DNA of 64,000 nt. It comes from Morganella morganii. Its GTDB lineage: Bacteria > Pseudomonadota > Gammaproteobacteria > Enterobacterales > Enterobacteriaceae. Under the pieces are notes generated by a model that saw only the letters and a list, made by a program, of their open reading frames with translations, made no database searches and was not told where the DNA came from. Below, piece by piece: positions 21,921-30,170 of this stretch. Position numbers and translations under genes: made by a program. The number at the start of each line of letters is the position of its first letter. Within the stretch, counting starts at the first letter, position 1. Where the stretch lies: positions 3,607,418 through 3,671,417 of the forward strand of contig NZ_CP069157.1 of assembly GCF_019243775.1 (NCBI RefSeq), read 5' to 3'.

Positions 21921-22796
21921 ATGTCACGGACCCACCCGATTATCGCCGTTACCGGCTCCAGCGGAGCCGGTACCACTACCACCAGTCAGGCTTTCCGTAA
22001 AATTTTCCAGCAACTGGATGCGGTTCCGGCCATTATTGAAGGTGACAGTTTCCACCGTTACACGCGGCCGGAAATGGATGCCGCCATCCGCAAGGCCCGC
22101 GAGCAGGGCCGCCACATCAGCTATTTCGGGCCCGAAGCCAACGATTTTGGCCTGCTCGAAAGCACATTCCGCCAGTACAGCGAAAACGGCAGCGGCGAAC
22201 GCCGCAAATATCTGCATACCTATGATGAAGCCGTGCCCTATAATCAGCTGCCCGGCACCTTCACCCCCCGCGAGGCACTTCCTGCCGGGACGGATGTACT
22301 TTTCTATGAGGGATTACACGGCGGCGTGGTCACGCCGGAACATGATATTGCCGGACATGTGGATCTGCTGGTCGGCGTGGTACCGATAGTCAATCTGGAG
22401 TGGATACAGAAGTTAGTCCGTGACACCAATGATCGCGGCCATTCACGGGAGGCGGTAATGGATTCTGTCGTGCGTTCGATGGATGATTACATCCGCTATA
22501 TCACCCCGCAGTTTTCCCGCACCCACATTAACTTCCAGCGGGTGCCGACGGTGGATACCTCAAACCCGTTCTCGGCCAAATCCATTCCGTCACAGGATGA
22601 AAGCTTTACCGTGATCCGCTTCCGCGGCCTGAAAAAAATCGATTTTCCCTATTTGTTATCCATGCTTCAGGGCTCCTTTATTTCCGCCTCAAATACCATC
22701 GTCGTCCCCGGCGGAAAATTAGGGCTGGCGATGGAATTAATAATGGCACCGCTGGCAGAGCAATTATTGCAGGGAAAACAAATAAACAAGCGATAA
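21921..22796 (+). CDS. prkB: Phosphoribulokinase-like protein PrkB
   Basis: A 291-residue P-loop kinase of the bacterial phosphoribulokinase family with the nucleotide loop TGSSGAGTTTTS at residues 11-22 and further family motifs FYEGLHGGVV and DLLVGVVPIVNLEW. E. coli PrkB is 289 residues. True phosphoribulokinases act in the Calvin cycle; the role in enterobacteria is unknown. It lies 21 bases after yheU in the conserved yheT-yheU-prkB group. Confidence 0.93.
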   Translation: MSRTHPIIAVTGSSGAGTTTTSQAFRKIFQQLDAVPAIIEGDSFHRYTRPEMDAAIRKAREQGRHISYFGPEANDFGLLESTFRQYSENGSGERRKYLHTYDEAVPYNQLPGTFTPREALPAGTDVLFYEGLHGGVVTPEHDIAGHVDLLVGVVPIVNLEWIQKLVRDTNDRGHSREAVMDSVVRSMDDYIRYITPQFSRTHINFQRVPTVDTSNPFSAKSIPSQDESFTVIRFRGLKKIDFPYLLSMLQGSFISASNTIVVPGGKLGLAMELIMAPLAEQLLQGKQINKR

Positions 22797-22797
22797 A

Positions 22798-22828
22798 AAA
22801 ACCGGGTAATAATGTATTACCCGGTTTA
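22798..22828. terminator. Terminator between prkB and yhfA
   Basis: ACCGGGTAATA and TATTACCCGGT form an 11-base stem with a three-base loop, preceded by A-run and followed by TTATTTTC. Between convergent genes; serves both. Confidence 0.88.
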
Positions 22829-22859
22829 TTTTCAAAAATAAAAATAATATTTCAAAAAA

Positions 22860-23267
22860 TCATTCAATATTCTTTACTTCAAAACTATGCGTAATGTTAA
22901 CACTTTCGCCTAACATTAATGAAACAGAGCAATATTTCTCAGCGGATAATTGCACGGCACGCCCGACAACGTTTTCAGTCAGGTCACGGCCGGTCACAAT
23001 AAAATGCAGATTAATATGAGTGAATAAACGTGGCGCGGTTTCACGACGTTCAGCGGTGAGTTTTACATCACAATCAATGACTTGATTACGGCCTTTTTGC
23101 AAAATAGAGACAACATCAATGGCGCTGCAGCCGCCGGTTGCCATCAGTACCATCTCCATCGGGTTCGGAGCTTTTTCACCGGCATTACCGTCCATTGTAA
23201 TCTGGTGTCCTGACGCGGATTCCCCTAAGAAAGTCATGTTCTCAACCCACTTTACACGCGCTTCCAT
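22860..23267 (-). CDS. yhfA: OsmC-family protein YhfA
   Basis: A 135-residue OsmC/Ohr-fold protein starting MEARVKWVENMTFLGESASG; it keeps the paired cysteines of the fold in ATGGCSAIDVVSIL and SAEKYCSVSLML. The fold is linked to hydroperoxide reduction, but YhfA itself has no proven substrate. The ATG at 23267 matches the E. coli start; an in-frame ATG ten codons upstream is less likely. Divergent from crp, as in E. coli. Confidence 0.93.
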   Translation of the reverse strand: MEARVKWVENMTFLGESASGHQITMDGNAGEKAPNPMEMVLMATGGCSAIDVVSILQKGRNQVIDCDVKLTAERRETAPRLFTHINLHFIVTGRDLTENVVGRAVQLSAEKYCSVSLMLGESVNITHSFEVKNIE

Positions 23268-23570
23268 TTTTATACCCTCATCATCAATATAATTCACGAC
23301 AGACTACCCTTTCATTCACGGGCTGGCAATCTATCCCATAGTTTATTATGCTGAAGCGAGACAGTGGAAGACAGGACAGTTTTCCTGTGCTAAAAACACG
23401 GCAAGGATTTATCTATGGCTAAGATCAATATCTTTCCGTGAGGATTATTATACTATTTTAATAAACTAACTTGCCGGAAATTCAGCAAGTTAATATGATA
23501 AGCTAAGACTTTATATAATTGCAGAGCGTAAACAACGGTTTGCAATAACTAACAACAGAGGATAACGCGA
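23268..23570. promoter_or_regulatory. yhfA-crp divergent regulatory region
   Basis: No gene. It contains the crp promoter and leader, with a clear inverted repeat TAACTTGC/GCAAGTTA at 23467-23492. In E. coli crp is autoregulated from sites in this gap; I could not find a strong CRP consensus here by eye. Confidence 0.5.
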
Positions 23571-24203
23571 ATGGTTCTCGGCAAGCCACAAACAGACCCC
23601 ACGCTTGAATGGTTTTTGTCTCACTGCCATATCCACAAATATCCATCCAAAAGCACGCTTATTCATCAGGGCGAAAAGGCAGAAACACTCTACTATATTG
23701 TAAAAGGTTCTGTTGCGGTGCTGATCAAAGATGAAGAAGGCAAAGAGATGATTTTATCCTATCTCAACCAGGGTGATTTCATCGGTGAACTCGGATTATT
23801 TGAGGAAGGACAGGAACGTACAGCGTGGGTACGGGCAAAAAGCGCCTGCGAAGTTGCAGAAATCTCGTACAAAAAGTTCCGCCAGCTTATCCAGGTTAAC
23901 CCGGATATCCTTATGCGCCTTTCCGCGCAGATGGCAAGCCGCCTGCAAACCACATCAGAAAAGGTCGGAAACCTTGCATTCCTTGATGTGACGGGCCGCA
24001 TCGCCCAGACATTACTGAACCTGGCAAAACAGCCGGATGCGATGACTCATCCGGACGGCATGCAAATCAAAATTACCCGTCAGGAAATCGGCCAGATTGT
24101 GGGATGTTCCCGCGAAACCGTCGGCCGTATTCTGAAGATGCTGGAAGATCAAAACCTGATCTCCGCACACGGTAAAACCATCGTGGTATACGGCACCCGT
24201 TAA
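23571..24203 (+). CDS. crp: cAMP receptor protein CRP
   Basis: CRP is the global cAMP-dependent activator of catabolic genes. The 210-residue product starts [20 protein letters not shown], has the cyclic-nucleotide domain (about 10-135, with [19 protein letters not shown]) and the C-terminal helix-turn-helix with [19 protein letters not shown] (about 170-189). Length equals E. coli CRP and very few residues differ. The ATG follows AGAGGATAACGCGA. Probable targets in this window are the murQ site at 17470 and spf. Confidence 0.98.
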   Translation: MVLGKPQTDPTLEWFLSHCHIHKYPSKSTLIHQGEKAETLYYIVKGSVAVLIKDEEGKEMILSYLNQGDFIGELGLFEEGQERTAWVRAKSACEVAEISYKKFRQLIQVNPDILMRLSAQMASRLQTTSEKVGNLAFLDVTGRIAQTLLNLAKQPDAMTHPDGMQIKITRQEIGQIVGCSRETVGRILKMLEDQNLISAHGKTIVVYGTR

Positions 24204-24223
24204 TCCGGACCGCCCTTATCACC

Positions 24224-24253
24224 AAAACAGGCGCATCTGCGCCTGTTTTTTTT
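24224..24253 (+). terminator. Terminator after crp
   Basis: AAAACAGGCGCA, loop TC, TGCGCCTGTTTTTTTT: a strong GC stem with an eight-T run, 20 bases past the crp stop. Confidence 0.93.
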
Positions 24254-24271
24254 GTTTCCGGCTCATCATTA

Positions 24272-24382
24272 TTACTGAAGAATATCAGCTCTGCGAACCC
24301 GCAGCTTTCCTTCGCGGCCGGCTTGATCAAAAGAGGCTTTCAACTGACGCATTGCTGCTATTTTACGCTCTTTGATACTCAT
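24272..24382 (-). CDS. Unrecognised 36-residue basic protein
   Basis: A short frame starting MSIKERKIAAMRQLKASFDQ and ending RVRRADILQ, rich in Lys and Arg and predicted mostly helical. It begins 11 bases after the stop of the 162-residue gene upstream, with GAG twelve bases before the ATG and an A9 run next to the start. The compact spacing suggests one transcript. I do not recognise it. A small helical partner or an antitoxin-like peptide would fit, but that is conjecture. Confidence 0.55.
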   Translation of the reverse strand: MSIKERKIAAMRQLKASFDQAGREGKLRVRRADILQ

Positions 24383-24393
24383 TTTTTTTTATC

Positions 24394-24882
24394 TCAGAAA
24401 TGTCGCGTTTTGAGTACATACCCTTTCCCCCCTTCACCAAGGCCCGCTTTTATTTCTGATAGTACGTTATCATGTCCGTGCTGTAAAATTCTGTCATAGT
24501 AGCGTTTTAACTTATCATTCTCTGCAATCATAAAATAAACCTTCGCAGCATATTGCTGACAATGCAGAATCACAATTCGTTGCAGGGCAACAGCCAGATC
24601 CTGAACAAATCCATAACGCCGTGAACACATTCCTCTTTCCGGTACCTGATAGAACGTTGAGTTTAAAAAATTATCTTCGCGATCAAACTTCAGGTCATAG
24701 CATCGTTCCGGAAGCCTGAACCCCGCCTCTGCACTCCGGAACGCCGAATATGCCGCATCAGTAATGTCGACCGGACTAAAAATAACCACAAAATCAAACC
24801 CATCGACAGAGAAGCGATAGAGATGAACATAAAAACTGCCATGAAGAAATTCTTCAAATCTGCCTGAAAACCGAATTGCCAT
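24394..24882 (-). CDS. Unrecognised 162-residue protein
   Basis: The product starts MAIRFSGRFEEFLHGSFYV and ends GYVLKTRHF. It is soluble by composition, with no signal peptide, membrane helix or motif I recognise; alternating hydrophobic stretches (FVVIFSPVDI, KVYFMIAEN) suggest an alpha/beta fold, and there are several paired aromatic and Cys residues (RCYDL, MCSRRYG, LHCQQY). It sits between crp and argD, where E. coli has yhfK, with the 36-residue frame directly downstream. No strong ribosome binding site is seen. Probably an accessory gene pair; function unknown. Confidence 0.75.
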   Translation of the reverse strand: MAIRFSGRFEEFLHGSFYVHLYRFSVDGFDFVVIFSPVDITDAAYSAFRSAEAGFRLPERCYDLKFDREDNFLNSTFYQVPERGMCSRRYGFVQDLAVALQRIVILHCQQYAAKVYFMIAENDKLKRYYDRILQHGHDNVLSEIKAGLGEGGKGYVLKTRHF

Positions 24883-24981
24883 TGCTTTACTGAGACTAGA
24901 TAAACGTCCGGCAAACCTATCACAGTAAATATAGTAATAAAATATACAAATCAGTTAGTTAAACATGTTACCGTGATGGAT

Positions 24982-26208
<1,227 letters not shown>

Positions 26209-26249
26209 TTACCTGATCTATCCACAAGTGAAAATATAATCACCAAATA

Positions 26250-26263
26250 TGAATAAAAAATCA
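26250..26263. promoter_or_regulatory. Probable ArgR operator (ARG box) of argD
   Basis: TGAATAAAAAATCA matches the palindromic ARG box TGAATWWWWATTCA at all but one position of the second half, and lies upstream of argD. A poorer second half-box overlaps 26266-26280. ArgR control of argD is established in E. coli. Confidence 0.6.
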
Positions 26264-26314
26264 AATCAAAACGAATGAAAAAACAGAACCGAGGATAAAA
26301 TAAGCGATAACTGA

Positions 26315-26890
26315 TTAGTATTTCAGGAAATTATTCAGGAGTTCATGCCCCTGTTCACTGAGAATACTTTCCGGATGGAACTGCACACCTTCAATCGGCA
26401 GGGTTTTATGGCGGATCCCCATGATTTCATCCACATTGCCGTCATGCAGACTCCATGCGGTAACCTCAAACGAGGCAGGCAATGTTTCCGGGGCAATCAC
26501 CAGCGAGTGATAGCGGGTGACGGTCAGCGGACGGTTCAGCCCTTTGAACACACCCTGCTGATTATGATGGATTGCTGTGGTTTTGCCGTGCATCACTTTA
26601 CGCGCCTTCACCACCTGCGCGCCGAATGCCTGGCCGATAGCCTGATGCCCGAGACACACCCCGAGGATCGGGATTTCACCGGCGAAATGGCTGACCGCAT
26701 CCAGTGAAATACCGGCTTCTGACGGCGTGCAGGGACCCGGTGAGATCACCAGGTGAGATGGCGATAATTGCTCAATATCACTGAGGCTGACGGCATCATT
26801 TCGTTTAACCTGTACATCTGCACCTAACTCACAGAAGTATTGATACAGGTTATAAGTAAATGAGTCATAATTATCGATAATTAATAGCAT
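26315..26890 (-). CDS. pabA: Aminodeoxychorismate synthase glutaminase subunit PabA
   Basis: PabA releases ammonia from glutamine for PabB to make 4-amino-4-deoxychorismate in folate synthesis. The 191-residue class-I amidotransferase starts [19 protein letters not shown] and has the triad Cys79 ([10 protein letters not shown]), His172 and Glu174 (VQFHPESIL). It could also serve TrpE, since PabA and TrpG glutaminases are alike, but the place beside argD is that of pabA. Confidence 0.95.
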   Translation of the reverse strand: MLLIIDNYDSFTYNLYQYFCELGADVQVKRNDAVSLSDIEQLSPSHLVISPGPCTPSEAGISLDAVSHFAGEIPILGVCLGHQAIGQAFGAQVVKARKVMHGKTTAIHHNQQGVFKGLNRPLTVTRYHSLVIAPETLPASFEVTAWSLHDGNVDEIMGIRHKTLPIEGVQFHPESILSEQGHELLNNFLKY

Positions 26891-27111
26891 GATTATCTAT
26901 ATCCGACTGATATATTTATCTTTTTTATTTTCAAACTGCTGTATCAGGCACACGTTGACAATACCCTGCAACCCCGGGGGATTGCACAGACAGTTTCATG
27001 AAGCGGGCTATAATACCACAGCCGGACAGAGAAAATAGCCCGAATGCGGCATGGTGCCGCAGAGGCAGATATCGTCTTATTCAGACTATCAGGGAGTTTG
27101 ACATGCTTACG

Positions 27112-27138
27112 GGGAATATCCGGAAATATTCCCCTTAG
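27112..27138 (-). terminator. Hairpin after ppiA
   Basis: GGGGAATAT and ATATTCCCC around a six-base loop lie 19 bases past the ppiA stop. There is no T-run after it, so it is at best a weak or Rho-assisted terminator. Confidence 0.5.
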
Positions 27139-27156
27139 TCTGCACGAAAATACGGT

Positions 27157-27723
27157 TTATTTTACGATAGTTGCAGAAATAATTTTGATCGGTGTCGATG
27201 GCACGTTCTGGTACGGACCGATGTTTTCTGTCTTCACTTTTGAGATTTTATCGACAACTTCCATGCCGTTCACGACTTTACCAAACACAGCATAGCCGAA
27301 ATCACGCTGGCCGTGGTCGAGGAATGCATTATCCGCTACGTTAATAAAGAACTGGCTGGTTGCACTGTCTTTATCTGCGGTACGCGCCATCGCAATGGTG
27401 CCGCGCAGGTTACGCAGGCCGTTATCCGCTTCATTTTTTACCGGCGGGCGGGTCTGTTTCTGGTTCATATCCGCCGTAAAGCCGCCGCCCTGCACCATAA
27501 AGCCCGGGATGACACGGTGGAATGTTGTATCGTCATAGAATTTATCGGTGACATACTGTTTGAAATTTTCCACAGTCTGCGGCGCTTTTTCATTATCCAG
27601 CGCAATTTCAAAATCGCCTGCGGTGGTGGTAAATTTAACATGCGTCTGCTCCGCCGCGAACGCCAGCGACGTTGCACTGAGGGTACAGGCTGCCACAAAT
27701 GTAACTAAAACACGTTTTAACAT
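27157..27723 (-). CDS. ppiA: Periplasmic cyclophilin-type peptidyl-prolyl isomerase A
   Basis: PpiA catalyses cis-trans isomerisation of prolyl bonds in the periplasm. The 188-residue product has a signal peptide [20 protein letters not shown] ending AFAA (about residue 24), then a compact cyclophilin domain with [19 protein letters not shown] and [19 protein letters not shown]. The ATG at 27723 follows AAGGA with a seven-base gap; an in-frame TTG two codons earlier is less likely. Next gene upstream is the divergent engB. Confidence 0.95.
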   Translation of the reverse strand: MLKRVLVTFVAACTLSATSLAFAAEQTHVKFTTTAGDFEIALDNEKAPQTVENFKQYVTDKFYDDTTFHRVIPGFMVQGGGFTADMNQKQTRPPVKNEADNGLRNLRGTIAMARTADKDSATSQFFINVADNAFLDHGQRDFGYAVFGKVVNGMEVVDKISKVKTENIGPYQNVPSTPIKIISATIVK

Positions 27724-28279
27724 TCCCAATTCCTTTCAACGAAATAAACTGACACTAATCTTACCGATTTTAATGGGCAATGGCGCTGAGCGCCACAGAT
27801 TTACTTTAATTTACCTTTACTGCCGGGATAACTAATTAATATAAGAATTTTTCACGTATTTGTACTGATGATATTCTGCGCACAGCCCGTAATTTAGTAA
27901 AATAAGACGGAACCGTTCATTCTGCTGATGCTTTTATTGCATTTAACGCGTAAATATAAATATCATATTGATTTTTATGCGTAAATTTCATTTTCTGATG
28001 AAAAATTCAACTTATGCCAAATAAAAAATAACACCTGCCTGTATAACCGATAATAAACCGCTCTGTTTTTTTATCTTTTTGCGCGTAAATATCCGTGTTT
28101 TTTCCACCGGGAAGACTTTGTTTTTTCCGGATTATATCGGTTACCACACACAGCCCGATTATTGTTATTACTTTTTTCCGCTCTGAGAATAAACAGACAC
28201 AGTAATCTGTCTGCCACAGTTCTTAAACAACAGGCATTAGGCTATAATCATCCCGGTTTCGACCTGAGGAGAACAGATT
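27724..28279. other. AT-rich ppiA-engB divergent spacer
   Basis: A 556-base gap, markedly A/T rich between about 27830 and 28100, without any frame I can support. It should hold promoters for ppiA and engB; near engB, TAGGCTATAATCATCCC (about 28237) gives a clear TATAAT -10 on the plus strand. It also marks a joint between two blocks that are far apart in E. coli (75 and 87 minutes). Confidence 0.6.
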
Positions 28280-28903
28280 TTGACCATTAAAACGCACAAC
28301 TACCAAGCGACCCATTTTGTCATCAGCGCACCGGATATCCGCCATTTACCGGAAGATACGGGGATCGAGGTGGCGTTTGCCGGTCGCTCCAATGCCGGAA
28401 AATCGAGTGCACTGAATGCACTGACACAACAAAAAAGCCTGGCACGGACCAGTAAAACCCCGGGACGCACCCAGCTTATTAACCTGTTTGAAGTCACTGA
28501 GGGCTGCCGTGTGGTTGACCTGCCGGGCTACGGTTACGCCGAAGTACCGGAAGCGATGAAACGCAAATGGCAGGCAGCGCTGGGTGAATATCTGCAAAAG
28601 CGCGACTGTCTGCGCGGTCTGGTGGTGCTGATGGATATCCGCCATCCGCTCAAAGACCTGGATATGCAGATGATTGAATGGGCTGTGGCTATGCAGGTAC
28701 CGGTTCTGGCACTGCTGACCAAAGCCGACAAACTGGCCAGCGGCGCACGTAAAAAGCAGCTGATGGCGGTGCGTGATGCACTGACTGATCTGAGTGAAAC
28801 CGGCGATATTCAGGTGGAATATTTCTCCGCCCTGAAAAAAATCGGCATTGATAAATTACGTCTGAAACTGGACACCTGGTTCAGCGAAAGCGACGCAGAG
28901 TGA
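28280..28903 (+). CDS. engB: Ribosome biogenesis GTPase EngB (YihA)
   Basis: EngB/YsxC is an essential GTPase for late 50S assembly. The 207-residue product has G1 GRSNAGKSS (35-43), G3 [11 protein letters not shown] (80-90) and G4 TKAD in [11 protein letters not shown]. coli YihA is 210 residues. The frame begins at a TTG, eight bases after a strong GAGGAG; no ATG gives the conserved N-terminus ([18 protein letters not shown]), so a TTG start is likely. spf lies just downstream on the other strand, as in E. coli. Confidence 0.94.
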   Translation: MTIKTHNYQATHFVISAPDIRHLPEDTGIEVAFAGRSNAGKSSALNALTQQKSLARTSKTPGRTQLINLFEVTEGCRVVDLPGYGYAEVPEAMKRKWQAALGEYLQKRDCLRGLVVLMDIRHPLKDLDMQMIEWAVAMQVPVLALLTKADKLASGARKKQLMAVRDALTDLSETGDIQVEYFSALKKIGIDKLRLKLDTWFSESDAE

Positions 28904-28926
28904 TCCTCTGAAATATCCGCTCATGA

Positions 28927-28952
28927 AGAAGCCCGCGACAGCGGGTTTTTTT
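28927..28952 (+). terminator. Terminator after engB
   Basis: AGCCCGC, loop GACA, GCGGGTTTTTTTA, 24 bases past the engB stop. Confidence 0.88.
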
Positions 28953-28956
28953 ATGC

Positions 28957-29070
28957 AAAAAAAAATGCTCCGGTCAGACATTGTCTGACCGGAGCAGCTA
29001 ATATTCAGCTAAATCCGATTACGTGAAGTAAAAGGTCTGAAAGATAGAACATCTTACCTCTGTACCCTAC
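28957..29070 (-). ncRNA. spf: Spot 42 small RNA
   Basis: On the minus strand the RNA starts GTAGGGTACAGAGGTAAGAT and runs through TTCAGACCTTTTACTTCACG to a GC-rich terminator hairpin TGCTCCGGTCAGAC/GTCTGACCGGAGCA and a long U-run. The first 70 or so bases match E. coli Spot 42 as I recall it, with one or two differences; only the terminator stem has diverged. Spot 42 is an Hfq-dependent RNA that represses many catabolic mRNAs and is itself repressed by CRP-cAMP. It lies next to engB, as in E. coli, but a second def gene separates it from polA. Confidence 0.95.
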
Positions 29071-29352
29071 GCGAATAACTTTACCGCAAATTTGCCGACA
29101 AAAAAACCTTTTTTGTAATTTTTTTTCAGATTGCGCACGATTCAGCTTGTCATAAAACCGTCAAATTCCTTCCAAATGTACTTTAATTACATATTTATGC
29201 GATCTGGATCTATAGGTAGTCCGGGACTGTCCGCACAAAATAGCAACAAAACAGCACAAATGATGCCGTTTTCACACCATACTGTTATGATAGTCTGAGC
29301 GCATCCGGGAGTACGTCTCCCCATAATTTTTATTTATATTAGTGAGTTAGCT

Positions 29353-29865
29353 ATGGCATTACTGACATTACGGCATTTTCCTGATCCCTGCCTGCGGGAA
29401 ACGGCCCAACCCGTCACGGTTTTTGATGACGAACTGAAAACATTTGTCACGGATATGACAGAAACCATGTATGCCGAACGGGGCATCGGCCTTGCCGCGC
29501 CGCAGGTGGGTGTCTGTAAGCGTGTGATTATCGTCGATGTCTCTGAAAACCGCGATCAGCCGATGGCGCTGATTAATCCGGAATTTATTCAGTGCGACGG
29601 CGAAATGATGATGATGGACGGCTGTCTGTCCCTGCCGGAGAGTTATACGGAGACACAACGCTACTCCGCTGTTACTGTCCGTTATCAGGATATAAACGGT
29701 GCAGAACATACCCTTGAGGCGGAAGGATTACAGGCGGGCTGCCTTCAGCATGAAATCGACCATCTCAACGGCAAGTTATTTATCGATCATCTCTCGCCGC
29801 TGAAGCGCCAGCGCATTGAGAAAAAAGTGAAGAAAACCCTGAAAATGCGGGAAGAAAACGCCTGA
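29353..29865 (+). CDS. Second peptide deformylase
   Basis: Peptide deformylases remove the formyl group from nascent protein N-termini using a ferrous or other divalent metal. The 170-residue product has all three motifs: GIGLAAPQVG (44-53), DGCLSLPE with Cys91 (89-96) and QHEIDH with His133 and His137 (132-137), so it should be active. The main def gene of enterobacteria lies beside fmt; here no fmt is near, so this is probably an additional copy, between spf and polA. The ATG at 29353 is preceded by AGTGAGTTAGCT. Confidence 0.92.
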   Translation: MALLTLRHFPDPCLRETAQPVTVFDDELKTFVTDMTETMYAERGIGLAAPQVGVCKRVIIVDVSENRDQPMALINPEFIQCDGEMMMMDGCLSLPESYTETQRYSAVTVRYQDINGAEHTLEAEGLQAGCLQHEIDHLNGKLFIDHLSPLKRQRIEKKVKKTLKMREENA

Positions 29866-29882
29866 CAGACCCGCTCCGGGGC

Positions 29883-30012
29883 CAATGCCTTTACGCTATA
29901 GATTTCAATTTGTGGCAAGGCAGCAAAGGAAGAAATCCGGGGAGCATACATCAGTATGTGGCCCGGATTTCTGAGCATGCCCAACGCAGCTACGGATTGA
30001 AAGATGACGCGT
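29883..30012. repeat. ERIC-like intergenic repeat, copy 1
   Basis: A 130-base element. Its core GGGGAGCATACATCAGTATG resembles the central palindrome of ERIC/IRU elements (GGGAGCATACATAAGTATG type), and the outer ends CGCTATAGATTTCAAT and ATTGAAAGATGACGCG are inverted, as ERIC ends are. It lies just past the second def gene. Copy 2 starts 155 bases later in the same orientation. Confidence 0.8.
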
Positions 30013-30037
30013 GATCAAACAAACACGATTCAGAGCA

Positions 30038-30167
30038 CAATGCCTTTACGCTATAGATTTCAATTTGTGGCAAGGCGGCAAAGGAAGAAATCCGGGGAGC
30101 ATACACCAGTATGTGACCCGGATTTCTGAGTGCGGCCAACGCGGCCATGGATTGAAAGATGACGCGT
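30038..30167. repeat. ERIC-like intergenic repeat, copy 2
   Basis: Same length (130 bases) and orientation as copy 1, differing at only about a dozen positions, mainly CATACACCAGTATGTGACCC against CATACATCAGTATGTGGCCC and GTGCGGCCAACGCGGCCATG against CATGCCCAACGCAGCTACG. It ends three bases before the polA stop codon. The transcript of polA reads into both copies and could fold them. Confidence 0.8.
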
Positions 30168-30170
30168 AAA

